From CBDUBS01 sp965365445 (GTDB lineage Bacteria > Bacteroidota > Rhodothermia > Rhodothermales > DASSAV01): a stretch of DNA of 38,009 bases. Of the stretch, positions 7,568-15,743 are shown in pieces. The stretch covers positions 1 to 38,009 of the forward strand of contig CBDUBS010000011.1 of assembly GCA_965365445.1 (NCBI GenBank), written 5' to 3'. A model generated the notes under the pieces. It searched no databases. It was not told where the DNA came from and worked only from the letters and a program-made list of their open reading frames with translations. The position numbers and the translations under genes are program-made. Numbering within the stretch: the first letter of the stretch is position 1; each line of letters opens with the position of its first letter.

Positions 7568-7898
7568 TGAGGTCCTCGGTACGCAGCATATCCAGGAAAG
7601 CGTATACGTCGTTCCGGCAGGTATCCGGATCGACCTCGAACTCCTGTTCCAGAACGGCGCAGATTTCCGAGATGGATACGGCCTGCTCCATGAGCTGCCA
7701 GATGCGGGTTCCGACTTCCTCGAAGCCGTAGTATTTGCCCCGTTCTATACTGAGCAGCACGGTTTTGCCTTCAATCTCGCTCGCAACCAGTTCCTGATTG
7801 CGTCGGACCCGTGCGATTGCCTGCATTTCAGTCGAAAACATGACGCCCATCGATCGGTTTACTGACGAAAGGTTGCCCCGGACGGATCGGCCGACCAT
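7539..7898 (-). CDS. Lasso peptide B1 protein, PqqD-like RRE (locus 1)
   Basis: 119 aa from the ATG at 7898, which has GAGGA 8 nt upstream. The PqqD-like RiPP recognition element runs from about residue 25: LVASEIEGKTVLLSIERGKYYGFEEVGTRIW, then a helical half with EICAVLEQEFEVDPDTCRNDVYAFLDML. The GKYYGF element and the following three helices are typical of lasso B1 proteins, which bind the leader through its YxxPxL box. It opens the locus 1 operon and overlaps B2. It is a paralogue of the B1 in locus 2: both share the LLS/LLDV...GKYYG[FL][EN]E[VL]G core. Confidence 0.88.
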   Translation of the reverse strand: MVGRSVRGNLSSVNRSMGVMFSTEMQAIARVRRNQELVASEIEGKTVLLSIERGKYYGFEEVGTRIWQLMEQAVSISEICAVLEQEFEVDPDTCRNDVYAFLDMLRTEDLIAVENESAG

Positions 7899-8021
7899 TT
7901 ACCCATTCCTCACGGACGCCTCCCCGGCGCATCTGAGCCTATCTTGCAGCCGACGACGAATATACAACAACCTCCATGCCGCCCGCCGTACGGCTCAATT
8001 TACGGCTTCCAGCGCGGAATA

Positions 8022-8038
8022 CCGGCAATATTTGCCGG
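8022..8038. promoter_or_regulatory. Perfect inverted repeat upstream of lasso locus 1
   Basis: CCGGCAA-TAT-TTGCCGG, two perfect 7-bp arms with a 3-nt centre, lies 124 bp upstream of the B1 start. It could be an operator for locus 1 or part of the end of the preceding small transcript. There is no T-run. Function not established. Confidence 0.35.
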
Positions 8039-8062
8039 AGGGGTGGACAAAATGCCCCAATC

Positions 8063-8081
8063 CCCTTTCAGGCAGAAAGGG
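8063..8081 (-). terminator. Hairpin at the end of the 72-aa ORF
   Basis: CCCTTTC-AGGCA-GAAAGGG is a 7-bp stem with a 5-nt loop. On the - strand it carries the stop codon of the small ORF and is followed by GGATTGGGGCATTTTG. It is a plausible weak terminator separating the upstream genes from locus 1. Confidence 0.4.
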
Positions 8082-8286
8082 AGGACAACGACGGATCGGA
8101 AACGCCTCTCAGGCAAAGTTCTTTTTCGATGGCCCGGAGCGCCTCGGCCAGGTCCGTGTGATGACGCGCCGGCTCCGGGGAAAGCCGCATCAGGATGGCG
8201 GTGTAATCCCGGGCGGTGTCCAACAGCCTCGACGTGCTAAGAAAAGAAAGGGCCAGCGGGACGTACAGGTTGGTTATGGGCCGCAT
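8068..8286 (-). CDS. Hypothetical small protein (72 aa)
   Basis: 72 aa on the same strand as its neighbours, ATG start with no clear ribosome site. I do not recognise it. The first half is hydrophobic and helical (YVPLALSFLSTSRLL) and the second half is amphipathic with several acidic and basic residues (LAEALRAIEKELCL). It fills the space between the alpha/beta hydrolase and lasso B1 and ends inside a hairpin, which favours it being real, but length alone does not prove coding. Confidence 0.35.
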   Translation of the reverse strand: MRPITNLYVPLALSFLSTSRLLDTARDYTAILMRLSPEPARHHTDLAEALRAIEKELCLRGVSDPSLSSLSA

Positions 8287-8420
8287 GATATATTACCGGA
8301 TGGAAGGTTCAACAAATCTGGCCCAATATCTATCGGTTTCGGGGGCGGACGATCAACCGGAATGAAGCGCGTACTTCCACAATCGGCTTGCCCACCATGC
8401 GCCTTCGACCCGCCCGACAT

Positions 8421-8436
8421 GCGCCGCCGGCGGCGC
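8421..8436 (-). terminator. GC-rich palindrome behind the hydrolase gene
   Basis: GCGCCGCCGGCGGCGC is a perfect 16-bp palindrome starting 2 nt after the hydrolase stop codon. It can form a strong hairpin, but no T-run follows, so it may act as an mRNA 3'-end stabiliser rather than an intrinsic terminator. Confidence 0.4.
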
Positions 8437-8437
8437 T

Positions 8438-9346
8438 TCAGACTCCATACCTTCCGAAATCCCTTATAACCCGGGCCATGGTGTGAGGGTGATTGAAATG
8501 AACGGCATGGGCCGCATCCGGTATGGTCAGATGATCGCCCTGCGGCAGCATCCCGGCCATCCGGCGGGTCCAAGACGCCGGTGCGAGGGGATCTCGCTCC
8601 CCCCGCACGACGAGAGTAGGCGCTTTAATGAAAGGGAGCTTTTCTTCGGGTTTATCTTCCAGCAGCAACCGGAGGGTGCCCCAGGCGCGGCGCGCCCCAA
8701 AATCAAAGTAATCCCAGACGGCTATCGGGACGAGGAGCGCCGGCTCCAGCAGCGCATCCTGCAACAATCCGGCGATCACGCTAGAAACCCTGCGCAGACC
8801 CGGAGCTACGGTAGGACCGACCAGGACCATCCGTTCGATGCGTTCCGGGTGTTGCACGGCAGCCGCCAGGGCAATCTGGCACCCGAACGAGTTGCCTACC
8901 AGGCTTACCCGCTCGATTCCCACGGCGTCGAGAAAGGCCACAAGCACCTCTGCCAGATCCGGGATGCCCAGCACCCGATCGGGATTGCTGCTTCGTCCGG
9001 AGCCGGGCAGATCGGGCGCCAGTACGGGAGTATGAGCCGACAACAGGCGGGCGAGCGGGATCATGTACCGACTGGATACGGCAAAACCGTGGAGCAGCAC
9101 CACCGGCGCCGCACCGGCTCCGGGCAGCCCGGACGTCAGATAGCTCAGGGTATGCTCGCCAACGCCTACGTTCCGACGCTCGAGCTCATTTCCGGCGGCC
9201 AGCAAACGGAATAGCGTCCTGTTGTCGCAGGCTTCGGGATTTGCCGGAAGCCGGATTCCGAGACCGTCGGATGGTACGCAGGGGTTAATGTCTGCCACCG
9301 CATCGGTTTCCGGCAGGGAGTATTTCCGTTCGCGAACGCCTTTCAT
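8438..9346 (-). CDS. Alpha/beta-hydrolase fold protein
   Basis: 302 aa. The fold is clear: oxyanion region VVLLHGFAVSSRY near residues 82-94, PDLPGSGRSS near 113-122, nucleophile elbow GNSFGCQIAL with the catalytic Ser near 152, acid in RGERDPLAP near 250, and catalytic His in DAAHAVHFNHP near 280. The substrate cannot be read from sequence; esterase, lipase or C-C hydrolase are all possible. About 65 N-terminal residues precede the fold, and the first ATG lies inside the 3' end of the DUF2459 gene (62-bp overlap), so the true start may be further in. No connection with the lasso genes is evident. Confidence 0.8.
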   Translation of the reverse strand: MKGVRERKYSLPETDAVADINPCVPSDGLGIRLPANPEACDNRTLFRLLAAGNELERRNVGVGEHTLSYLTSGLPGAGAAPVVLLHGFAVSSRYMIPLARLLSAHTPVLAPDLPGSGRSSNPDRVLGIPDLAEVLVAFLDAVGIERVSLVGNSFGCQIALAAAVQHPERIERMVLVGPTVAPGLRRVSSVIAGLLQDALLEPALLVPIAVWDYFDFGARRAWGTLRLLLEDKPEEKLPFIKAPTLVVRGERDPLAPASWTRRMAGMLPQGDHLTIPDAAHAVHFNHPHTMARVIRDFGRYGV

Positions 9347-10067
9347 CGTTGCTTCGAGACTTCGATTGGATTACCGGCATCGGGTCCGCACGGCTATGCA
9401 CGGTAGATGCCGCCCCGTCGGACCGTCGCACAACGGCGCCGATACGCCTTGCCTGCGCCATCAGCCCGCCGACGGTCAGAGAGGATGCCATCGGCAGTCC
9501 GGCCGTGCGAAGCAAGCGCGCCACCCAGTGGTTGCAATTGTTAAAGAGGTGGTACGTGCCGCGCGCCTCATAGAACCAGCCGTCGCCGTAGAGGGCTCGG
9601 GCAACCGGTTGAATGCGTCCTTCATCGAGAAGATACTCGTTAGCCACCATTTCGAGAAGGCTGTCCAGGCCGCTTCGGGTGATACGAAGCCTGATGATTT
9701 CGCTCTCCGGGAAATATACATCGGGAGGGTGCGGCAGAGCCGTAACGTGGAGCACGCTCGGTGTGGGCCACAGACCGGCGCGCAGCAAGGCCCACAGTCC
9801 GGGAGACGGGTCCGTATAGTAAGCCGCATCGCCCCACCCGACTTCGACATACCTCGCCCCGGCACGTGTTTCTCTGCCGGGCCACCGGAAATCGTTCAGG
9901 TCGGACAGGCGCAGAGTCACACCGGCATGCCACCCGTGGCGGACGAGCCACACGTCATGCCCGCTCGTATCCGGGGCGACCCGGCAGCGGCCGACATACG
10001 GCGCGGCCGCGAGGCCGCACACCCACAGAAGGCCGATAAAACGGAGAAAAGCTCGAACGGATGCCAT
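9285..10067 (-). CDS. DUF2459-domain protein, probably exported
   Basis: 260 aa from the ATG at 10067, chosen because MASVRAFLRFIGLLWVCGLA looks like a signal peptide; an in-frame start 42 nt upstream lies inside a hairpin and is unlikely. The DUF2459 (PF09601) signatures are HGWHAGVTL near residue 48, VGWGDAAYYT near 80, and NCNHWVARLLR near 195. The Cys in NCNHW followed by His suggests a papain-like catalytic pair, but the family has no established activity that I know. The tail after about residue 220 is polar and overlaps the hydrolase gene. Confidence 0.75.
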   Translation of the reverse strand: MASVRAFLRFIGLLWVCGLAAAPYVGRCRVAPDTSGHDVWLVRHGWHAGVTLRLSDLNDFRWPGRETRAGARYVEVGWGDAAYYTDPSPGLWALLRAGLWPTPSVLHVTALPHPPDVYFPESEIIRLRITRSGLDSLLEMVANEYLLDEGRIQPVARALYGDGWFYEARGTYHLFNNCNHWVARLLRTAGLPMASSLTVGGLMAQARRIGAVVRRSDGAASTVHSRADPMPVIQSKSRSNDERRSRTEILPAGNRCGGRH

Positions 10068-10074
10068 CGTGAAA

Positions 10075-10118
10075 GGGTACTTTATGGCACAGCTCCGGAA
10101 CGGCGCCATAAAGTACCC
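10075..10118 (-). terminator. Perfect 14-bp inverted repeat between YceI and DUF2459 genes
   Basis: GGGTACTTTATGGC / GCCATAAAGTACCC, 14-bp perfect arms with a 16-nt loop. On the - strand it starts 13 nt after the YceI stop codon and is followed by TTTCACG and the DUF2459 start. Its position fits a terminator for yceI with a short T-tract, or a 5' regulatory hairpin for the next gene. Confidence 0.6.
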
Positions 10119-10131
10119 GTGGGATACCGGC

Positions 10132-10740
10132 TCATGATCCCTGTTGAACCGCCGCTACATCCAGCACGATCGTTACTTCTTCGCCCACGACCAGGCCGCC
10201 GGTTTCGAGCGCCCGATTCCAGGTGAGGCCGAAATCCTTTCGATTGATTTTACCTTCGGCAGTAAATGCGAGACGATCCTTGCCCTGCGGATCCCGGACC
10301 GTTCCGACCAATTCGACATCCAGCACGACAGGCTGCGTAATGCCGCGCATGGTCAGGTCGCCCACGACCTGAAATGTGTTTCCCTGAACGTTTTGCACGC
10401 CCTTCGACGTGAAGGTTATCTGGGGATGGGCGCCGGCATCGAAAAAGTCGGCGGAGCGAAGATGGTCGTCCCGCTTCTGGTTATCCGTATCGATGGAAGC
10501 GGCCTGAATGACGGCCGACGTATTGAATGTGGACAGGTCCTTCGGATCTACCGAGAGCGAAGCATCGTAGTCGTGGAAGCGGCCGGTAACGGTGGATATT
10601 CCCAGATGGCGCACCTTGAAGGCTACCTGAGAGTGGGATTTATCGATGCTGTAGGCGGCCGGCGGTTCCTGTGGCGCCGTTCCGGTGAAGCCGAACAGGA
10701 TAAAAGCAAGCAGAGGAAGGAGCAAGGCTGTGGTTTTCAT
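10132..10740 (-). CDS. YceI-family periplasmic lipid-binding protein
   Basis: 202 aa from the ATG at 10740, with AGGTT 5 nt upstream; a longer frame exists but the signal peptide MKTTALLLPLLAFILFGFTG marks the start. The mature part shows the YceI lipocalin-like barrel: YSIDKSHSQVAFKVRHLG, FDAGAHPQITFTSKGV, GDLTMRGITQPVVLDVEL and the closing INRKDFGLTWN. YceI proteins bind isoprenoid or lipid chains in the periplasm and often respond to acid or osmotic stress. No cytochrome b561 partner is next to it. Isolated gene by context, bounded downstream by a strong hairpin. Confidence 0.9.
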   Translation of the reverse strand: MKTTALLLPLLAFILFGFTGTAPQEPPAAYSIDKSHSQVAFKVRHLGISTVTGRFHDYDASLSVDPKDLSTFNTSAVIQAASIDTDNQKRDDHLRSADFFDAGAHPQITFTSKGVQNVQGNTFQVVGDLTMRGITQPVVLDVELVGTVRDPQGKDRLAFTAEGKINRKDFGLTWNRALETGGLVVGEEVTIVLDVAAVQQGS

Positions 10741-10838
10741 GGAGAACCTGATGGGGTATGGATGTATACGTCGAACACGTTGCGGATCATAACAATCTGT
10801 TGCAACAGATGATTGTTCCCCTGCCTGCATGGTCTTTC

Positions 10839-11222
10839 CTATCCCGCAGAGGATGGCGGCAGGTGCGCCGCCGTGGTAGCGCCGATGTTGTCCGCACCCA
10901 TTCCGGTATCGGCGGCGTACTCATACTTGACGTTTACGGCGGATTCGCCATCCGCATTCGAGTCGATGGCCGTTACTTTATAAACGCGCACGCCCGTTTG
11001 CCGTGCGATGTCGGATTGATGAAAGGCATCGACGAGTGAGCGAACGAGGCGGCCCAGCGAGCCGTTTCCGTCGTCCGACGTTTCGGCCTCTTCGAGGTTG
11101 ATATCAAACTGTACCGAACCTTTTCCCGGACCGTCGTGGCTTCTGAATGCCTGCCTGAGTTGATCTTCGAGTTGGCGCCTGGCTTCCTCGAGCCGGAGGG
11201 CAGTGGCTTCTTTGTCTGGCAT
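10839..11222 (-). CDS. Hypothetical protein (127 aa)
   Basis: 127 aa from the ATG at 11222, which has an ideal GGAGG 8 nt upstream. I do not recognise it. The first 30 residues form a charged helix (ALRLEEARRQLEDQLRQAF), followed by a mixed beta/alpha region with VQFDINLEEAE and VRVYKVTAIDSNADGESAVNVKYEYAA, and a small Ala/Gly tail. No signal peptide or membrane segment. It lies between the histidine kinase and yceI on the same strand. Confidence 0.7.
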   Translation of the reverse strand: MPDKEATALRLEEARRQLEDQLRQAFRSHDGPGKGSVQFDINLEEAETSDDGNGSLGRLVRSLVDAFHQSDIARQTGVRVYKVTAIDSNADGESAVNVKYEYAADTGMGADNIGATTAAHLPPSSAG

Positions 11223-11343
11223 CTCGTTATCCTCCAATGAGTGGTTGTGAGGAGATTCCATAAGGAGCTAAGGCCCCCAGGTTTCAGAGAAGCGACTGGA
11301 TGCGGACGGCGTTACTACAATAGGACGGAAAAACGCCCGAAGG

Positions 11344-13041
11344 CTACTCGGGGCTCGGGGAAGCCGCCTTTGCGGGCAAACCGGATTGTTCCAGAGGAAG
11401 GAGGACGGTAAACGTACTGCCCTCCCCCGGCACGCTCGTTGCCGAGATGCTCCCGCTATGCCGTTCCACGATGCGGCGGCAAATAGCCAGGCCGATTCCC
11501 GTTCCGGGGTATTCCTGCCGTGAGTGCAGACGCTGGAAGGGAGAAAACAATTTTTCCTCATGTCTGGGGTCAAATCCGATGCCGTTATCCTGCACTTCCA
11601 GGCGGCACACGCGCCGAGGCTCCGGAAACCCGGGGAGCGCCCGGGTAAGAATGGAGCCGCGCACCCGAATGACCGGCGGCTCCCCTTCTTTTCTATATTT
11701 CAGAGCATTGCCGATGAGGTTTTGAAGCAACTGCTTCATCTGAACCGGGTCCGCCTCGAGGTTGCACAGATCATCGGCTTCCACCCGTCCCTTCGATTCG
11801 GTGAGGCTGACCTCGAGGTCTTCGAGCACTTCATGAACGAGATTGTTCAGATCGACGCGGCGGAATGTTTGCGCCTGAGTGGATACCCGTGAAAATGCCA
11901 GCAAGTCGATGATGAGCTGCGACATGCGCGCGGCCGCGTCCTCGATGCGTTGGAGGTAGTAGCGGGGTTCATCTTCCAGGCCGCTCGTCTGTTCCGTCTG
12001 CAGAAGCTCCGTAAACGCCCTGATTTTCCGAAGCGGTTCCTGGAGATCGTGCGAGGCTACGTAAGCGAATTCCTGCAACTCCCGGTTGCGCTGTTCGAGA
12101 AGGGTATTGGCGGCAGCGAGGGCCTGCTGAGCTTTTTCCCGCTCATCGATCTCGCGGCGAAGGTCGGAATTGAGGCGAGCGAGAACCGCCGTCCGGCGTC
12201 GGACGCGGTTTTCCAGCGTATCGTTCAGCCGTTGCAGCAGGTGCTGGGATTCCTTGTTTTCATGAATGTCGATAGCAGAGCCGATGTAGCGGCCCGGACT
12301 TCCGTTTCCGAGGTGCAAAGGCACGCCGTGATCCAGCACCCACCGGTATATGCCGTCGCTGCGCCGCAAGCGGTATTCCCGGCGAAACGAGGCGCCGGAA
12401 CGGACGGCGGTTTGAAAAGCCGAGAGACATCCGGGCAGGTCCTCGGAATGCACCCGCGCTCTCCAGCCGAGCCCGGTTTCTTCTTCGGCGCGGCGGCCGG
12501 CGAAGCGCAACCAGCCGTTGTTGAAGAAGGAGTAATTCCCTTCCAGATCCGCCATCCAGATCATCACGGGGGCCGCATCGGCCAGGGTTCGGAAGCGCTG
12601 TTCGCTTTCGCGCAGGGCCGCTTCGACGTGCCTCCGCTCGTTCACCTCTCTTCCGAGTTCCTCGATTTTTTCGTTGAGTAATATGAAACGGCTCTCTGCT
12701 GCCGTTTTGGGCTTCAGGCGCAGGACGACCAGGGCAGGCTCCTCCGGCGACCAGGGTCGAAACACCGCACCCTCCAGCCGGATCGGCGTCGGGGGCTCGC
12801 CCGGCAAAGAAAAGGAGAGCAAACCAGGGATCATCTGTGCGCTTCGGGAGCAGTTCAGCAAATAGCGCTCGACCGTTTCGCCCGGATCGATGACCCTGTC
12901 GGCGAGGCGCACCCCATCCGGTCCGAGACGCAGGAGCCGGCGTGCGGACTCGTTGCTGCCCAGTATGGCCCCCTCGGTGGTAACGAGCAGCAAGGGTTCC
13001 GGCAGCAACCGGGCTAACGAATGGAAGTGATCGGGCGTCAC
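11344..13041 (-). CDS. PAS-domain sensor histidine kinase
   Basis: 565 aa from a GTG at 13041 that overlaps the stop of the upstream gene (GTGA); a longer frame exists but would run deep into that gene. No membrane segments, so it is cytoplasmic. Order: a first PAS-like domain (about 5-100), a PAS_3-type domain (about 145-265, with VMIWMADLEGNYSFFNNGWLR), a long coiled coil (about 265-320), HisKA with FAYVASHDLQEPLRKI (phospho-His near 331), and HATPase with NLIGNALKYR, DNGIGFDP and GTGIGLAICRRIV. This SHDLQEPLR class is common in phytochrome-like and light/redox kinases. No response regulator is adjacent. Translational coupling to the upstream gene suggests that protein is its sensor or partner. 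Confidence 0.92.
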   Translation of the reverse strand: MTPDHFHSLARLLPEPLLLVTTEGAILGSNESARRLLRLGPDGVRLADRVIDPGETVERYLLNCSRSAQMIPGLLSFSLPGEPPTPIRLEGAVFRPWSPEEPALVVLRLKPKTAAESRFILLNEKIEELGREVNERRHVEAALRESEQRFRTLADAAPVMIWMADLEGNYSFFNNGWLRFAGRRAEEETGLGWRARVHSEDLPGCLSAFQTAVRSGASFRREYRLRRSDGIYRWVLDHGVPLHLGNGSPGRYIGSAIDIHENKESQHLLQRLNDTLENRVRRRTAVLARLNSDLRREIDEREKAQQALAAANTLLEQRNRELQEFAYVASHDLQEPLRKIRAFTELLQTEQTSGLEDEPRYYLQRIEDAAARMSQLIIDLLAFSRVSTQAQTFRRVDLNNLVHEVLEDLEVSLTESKGRVEADDLCNLEADPVQMKQLLQNLIGNALKYRKEGEPPVIRVRGSILTRALPGFPEPRRVCRLEVQDNGIGFDPRHEEKLFSPFQRLHSRQEYPGTGIGLAICRRIVERHSGSISATSVPGEGSTFTVLLPLEQSGLPAKAASPSPE

Positions 13042-13601
13042 AGGGCCTCGGCAGTCCTGAAATACTCGCGTCCGTATGCTTGCCGTGCCTCGGGCGTCGA
13101 TTGAAGGTACACAACTACCCGACATCCCGGATCGCCGGCGGCGATGGTTTCCTGAAGCTCGACCTTGGCATAGCCGAGGTTCTGCGCTGCGATCGAACCG
13201 AACACATTGGAGGTCATCATGCACATCGAGGGCCGGCCGATAACCTTTTCGGCAAAGGGACACGCCCGGTTGCCGAGCACGATTCGCTCCTCATCCTGTT
13301 CGATGATGTAGAAATCGCCCTGAATGCGCCGCTTCAGGTTCACCATGACCTCGGCTACCTGGCCCCGGTCGAGCCGTTCCAGACCGAGCGCAGCCCGATA
13401 GCCGCGATCAATCCGATCGCCCATATGCCGCCCGACCACACTGATGAAGCCTGATGCTTCCTCCATGCCCACTACATCCTGGAGGCAGCCGGCCAGTTCA
13501 CGAATCAGCGTTCGGAGGAATACGTCCCTATCCGGAGGCACTTCGACCTCCGGGATGGCTTTCACCACAGCATCCGATTCTTCCTTCTTCCCTGCTTCCA
13601 T
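13038..13601 (-). CDS. Methanogen-output-domain-1-like sensory protein
   Basis: 187 aa from the ATG at 13601 (AGGA 7 nt upstream). The C-terminal half has NRACPFAEKVIGRPSMCMMTSNVFGSIAA and a later Cys in GDPGCRVVVYL. This three-Cys pattern resembles the MetOD1/V4R-like output domain found next to or fused to sensor kinases. The cysteines could bind a metal or a redox cofactor. It overlaps the histidine kinase start by 4 nt, which points to a stoichiometric pair. Family naming is from memory of the motif and is moderately secure; function is inferred. Confidence 0.6.
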   Translation of the reverse strand: MEAGKKEESDAVVKAIPEVEVPPDRDVFLRTLIRELAGCLQDVVGMEEASGFISVVGRHMGDRIDRGYRAALGLERLDRGQVAEVMVNLKRRIQGDFYIIEQDEERIVLGNRACPFAEKVIGRPSMCMMTSNVFGSIAAQNLGYAKVELQETIAAGDPGCRVVVYLQSTPEARQAYGREYFRTAEAL

Positions 13602-13712
13602 AAGGTGGTCCTGATCGTTAACGAACAACGGGAGAAATATCCGCCAATTTCGCACCGACATTTGTCGTTTCCGGCGCAACCGTCGTAACGATTCCGTCCC
13701 GGGTGCAGCAGG

Positions 13713-14093
13713 TCATTGGGCGGAGGCGTTCGGCCCGCTTCGTTCCTCCAGAAAGGTCAGCCATGGTTTCGGCGGAACCGCGCTCGAGGTTGGAATGATG
13801 GCCAGAATAAGCAACAGAAGCGCCACCACAATGTAGTTCTGGTATGCGCCGGGCGGGGGCGGGGGCCAGTTCAGCGCCAGGGCGATGGTATAGAGATATG
13901 CGCTCGTGACCAGGTTGAGCAAACGAATCTTCCCCAGACGGGACCAGCAGCCGAGCAGAGATATGGTGATGACCACCCCACCGACGGCCAGGTCATTGAT
14001 CCACAGGAAGGTATCGGCCGCCGGGTGGCGAAACACGAACGGGCTGACGAGCAGCCAGCAGCCCAGCATCACCTCGATGATTCGAGCCCACAT
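13713..14093 (-). CDS. SPW-repeat membrane protein
   Basis: 126 aa with four predicted membrane segments. The N-terminus MLGCWLLVSPFVFRH has the SPW-repeat (PF03779) pattern, in which a Ser-Pro-[WF] element follows a helix. A Pro-rich loop (NWPPPPPGAY) divides the halves and the C-terminal 25 residues are polar. Function of the family is unknown. It starts 5 nt after the VKOR gene and is surely co-transcribed with it. Confidence 0.75.
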   Translation of the reverse strand: MWARIIEVMLGCWLLVSPFVFRHPAADTFLWINDLAVGGVVITISLLGCWSRLGKIRLLNLVTSAYLYTIALALNWPPPPPGAYQNYIVVALLLLILAIIPTSSAVPPKPWLTFLEERSGPNASAQ

Positions 14094-14098
14094 GAGGG

Positions 14099-14746
14099 TT
14101 ACCTTTTACCGTACGTTGCTTTCCGCTGCGCTACCATGGCTTCTCCGACTTCGTAGGCCACCTGAGACGGGCGGCCCCAGAACGCTTTCCAGAAGCTGCG
14201 TCGGTCACCCTGCTTCCAGACCCGTTTCAGGTAAACGAGAGACGACCAGACCTCATCGTAGGCCAGGGCCACGAGCACGAGCGAAATGACGGCCGTGACG
14301 AGACAGAGGAAGCACCACGACCCGACTACGGCGGCCTGCATGAATACCAGAATCGCACTGACGATTCCGAGCGGGATGACGTCGATTCCAAACAGGACGA
14401 CCATCCAGGGGCGGAATTGCCACCGCCGCGTCGAGCCGGCCAGAGCGAACAGGATATCCCCGAGGTAGGCGAGCGCCCCGAGGACGGCATCGGGAATGCC
14501 TACCCAGGTTTCTATGCGGGATGAGACATCCGAATCCAGCACCCTGACGGTTTGCTCACCGAATAGAGGGTCCCACACCGTTCCGATGAGTTTCCACTGG
14601 TAGAGGCCCATATATACAGATATCAGAAAGGCTACGGCAGCGATAAGCGCTATTTTGATACGCTGGCTCCACCTGGACGGGTCGTATTCCCAGGGTTCGG
14701 GAGCCGCCTCGAGATCGGTAAGGGAGGAAACGCCGTATTCGGCCAT
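14099..14746 (-). CDS. Vitamin K epoxide reductase (VKOR)-family membrane protein
   Basis: 215 aa from the ATG at 14746; a GTG 111 nt upstream would add a 37-residue N-terminus. After a polar N-terminal 30 residues there are about five membrane segments. The redox motif is WCFLC in GSWCFLCLVTAVISL near residue 150, and the periplasmic loop carries GIPDAVLGALAYLG near 90, as in VKOR (PF07884), where a quinone-coupled CxxC drives disulfide formation. Unlike bacterial VKOR-DsbA fusions it has no thioredoxin domain, and I do not see the two loop cysteines of full VKORs, so a role in disulfide formation is uncertain. It pairs with the SPW gene. Confidence 0.75.
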   Translation of the reverse strand: MAEYGVSSLTDLEAAPEPWEYDPSRWSQRIKIALIAAVAFLISVYMGLYQWKLIGTVWDPLFGEQTVRVLDSDVSSRIETWVGIPDAVLGALAYLGDILFALAGSTRRWQFRPWMVVLFGIDVIPLGIVSAILVFMQAAVVGSWCFLCLVTAVISLVLVALAYDEVWSSLVYLKRVWKQGDRRSFWKAFWGRPSQVAYEVGEAMVAQRKATYGKR

Positions 14747-14909
14747 ATACTCGGGAGGAAGCGTACGGGTGAGTGGCGAACCGCACAGAAGATACGAGCC
14801 CTGCGGGGTGCGTGTATCTCCCGAGATGTAAGCGATTGGAAACGCCTTGACCGGCACCGGTCATTCCGCATGGCGGAACAGCGCGTTTGCGCAAGATGCG
14901 GGAGGCCAT

Positions 14910-15728
14910 TCAGTAGGCGGCCCCTCGCCCCGTCAACCGGGTAAAGGCCCGTCCATCCACGCACAGATTATCCAGGTTGTACTGAAACGGGAGATCGAGC
15001 CGCCAGAGCGACCGATTGAGGCTGCGGGCCGTCTGGGGAGCGAACAGCAGGCAGGGCACGGCGTTCGCGACGGTGGCAAAACCGCTTCCAAAGCATAAAT
15101 CCCGTAGCTCTTCCGAGAAGTGGCGTTGCATTCCGTACGGATAGGCAAAGTGGCGCACCTCGGCCCCAGTGATATCCTCCAGAATTTCTTTTGAGCGGAG
15201 AATCTCGGATCGGGCCTGCGGGAAAGGCAGGCGCATGAGATTGGGATGGGAGTGGGTATGGGCCGCAATGACGTGGCCGGCCCTGTGCATCTGAGCCACC
15301 TCGTCGCGGCTCAGGGTACGCTGCTCGCCGTCGTGCCGGATGCGTCGAAAGTAGGCTTCGATCTCGCTCCGGGAGGCTACATCCCGAAAGCAGCATGTAT
15401 TGAGGTAGAACGTCGCCCTTACCCCTTCTTCCTCCAGTATGTACAGCGCGTCGTAGAGGGAGGCGAAACTGTCGTCGAAGCTGAGAAATGCCGCTTTCTC
15501 CGTGGAAGGCTGAAGGAATGTGTCCGCATCGACGAAGGGGTATCCTCGCGAGATGAAATACCGAATGACTTCCCGCAAGGGCTCCCGATACGCAACTTCC
15601 ACATTGTGGCCGTACAGGGCTACCCTGGGCGGCATCTCTCGGGAGAGAAACGCCCTGTGGAGTGCTCGTATTTGTTTATGAAGCCAGATTTTCACGTCAT
15701 TGCGAACGCCGGGGTCTGCCTCCTCCAA
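14910..15728 (-). CDS. Polysaccharide deacetylase (NodB-type)
   Basis: 272 aa. NodB motifs: FLSFDDSFAS with the Asp pair 85-86, the metal ligands in AAHTHSHPNL (His157 and His161), and FAYPYGMQ near 195. These make it a metal-dependent carbohydrate esterase 4 that removes N-acetyl groups from polysaccharide sugars. There is no signal peptide, so it probably acts in the cytoplasm or is an unusual member. The longest frame begins at a TTG next to GGAGGAGG; a GTG at 15695 is an alternative start. It lies 15 nt after the export protein gene and is part of the exopolysaccharide block. Confidence 0.85.
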   Translation of the reverse strand: MEEADPGVRNDVKIWLHKQIRALHRAFLSREMPPRVALYGHNVEVAYREPLREVIRYFISRGYPFVDADTFLQPSTEKAAFLSFDDSFASLYDALYILEEEGVRATFYLNTCCFRDVASRSEIEAYFRRIRHDGEQRTLSRDEVAQMHRAGHVIAAHTHSHPNLMRLPFPQARSEILRSKEILEDITGAEVRHFAYPYGMQRHFSEELRDLCFGSGFATVANAVPCLLFAPQTARSLNRSLWRLDLPFQYNLDNLCVDGRAFTRLTGRGAAY

Positions 15729-15743
15729 ACGAATGGTACCGGC

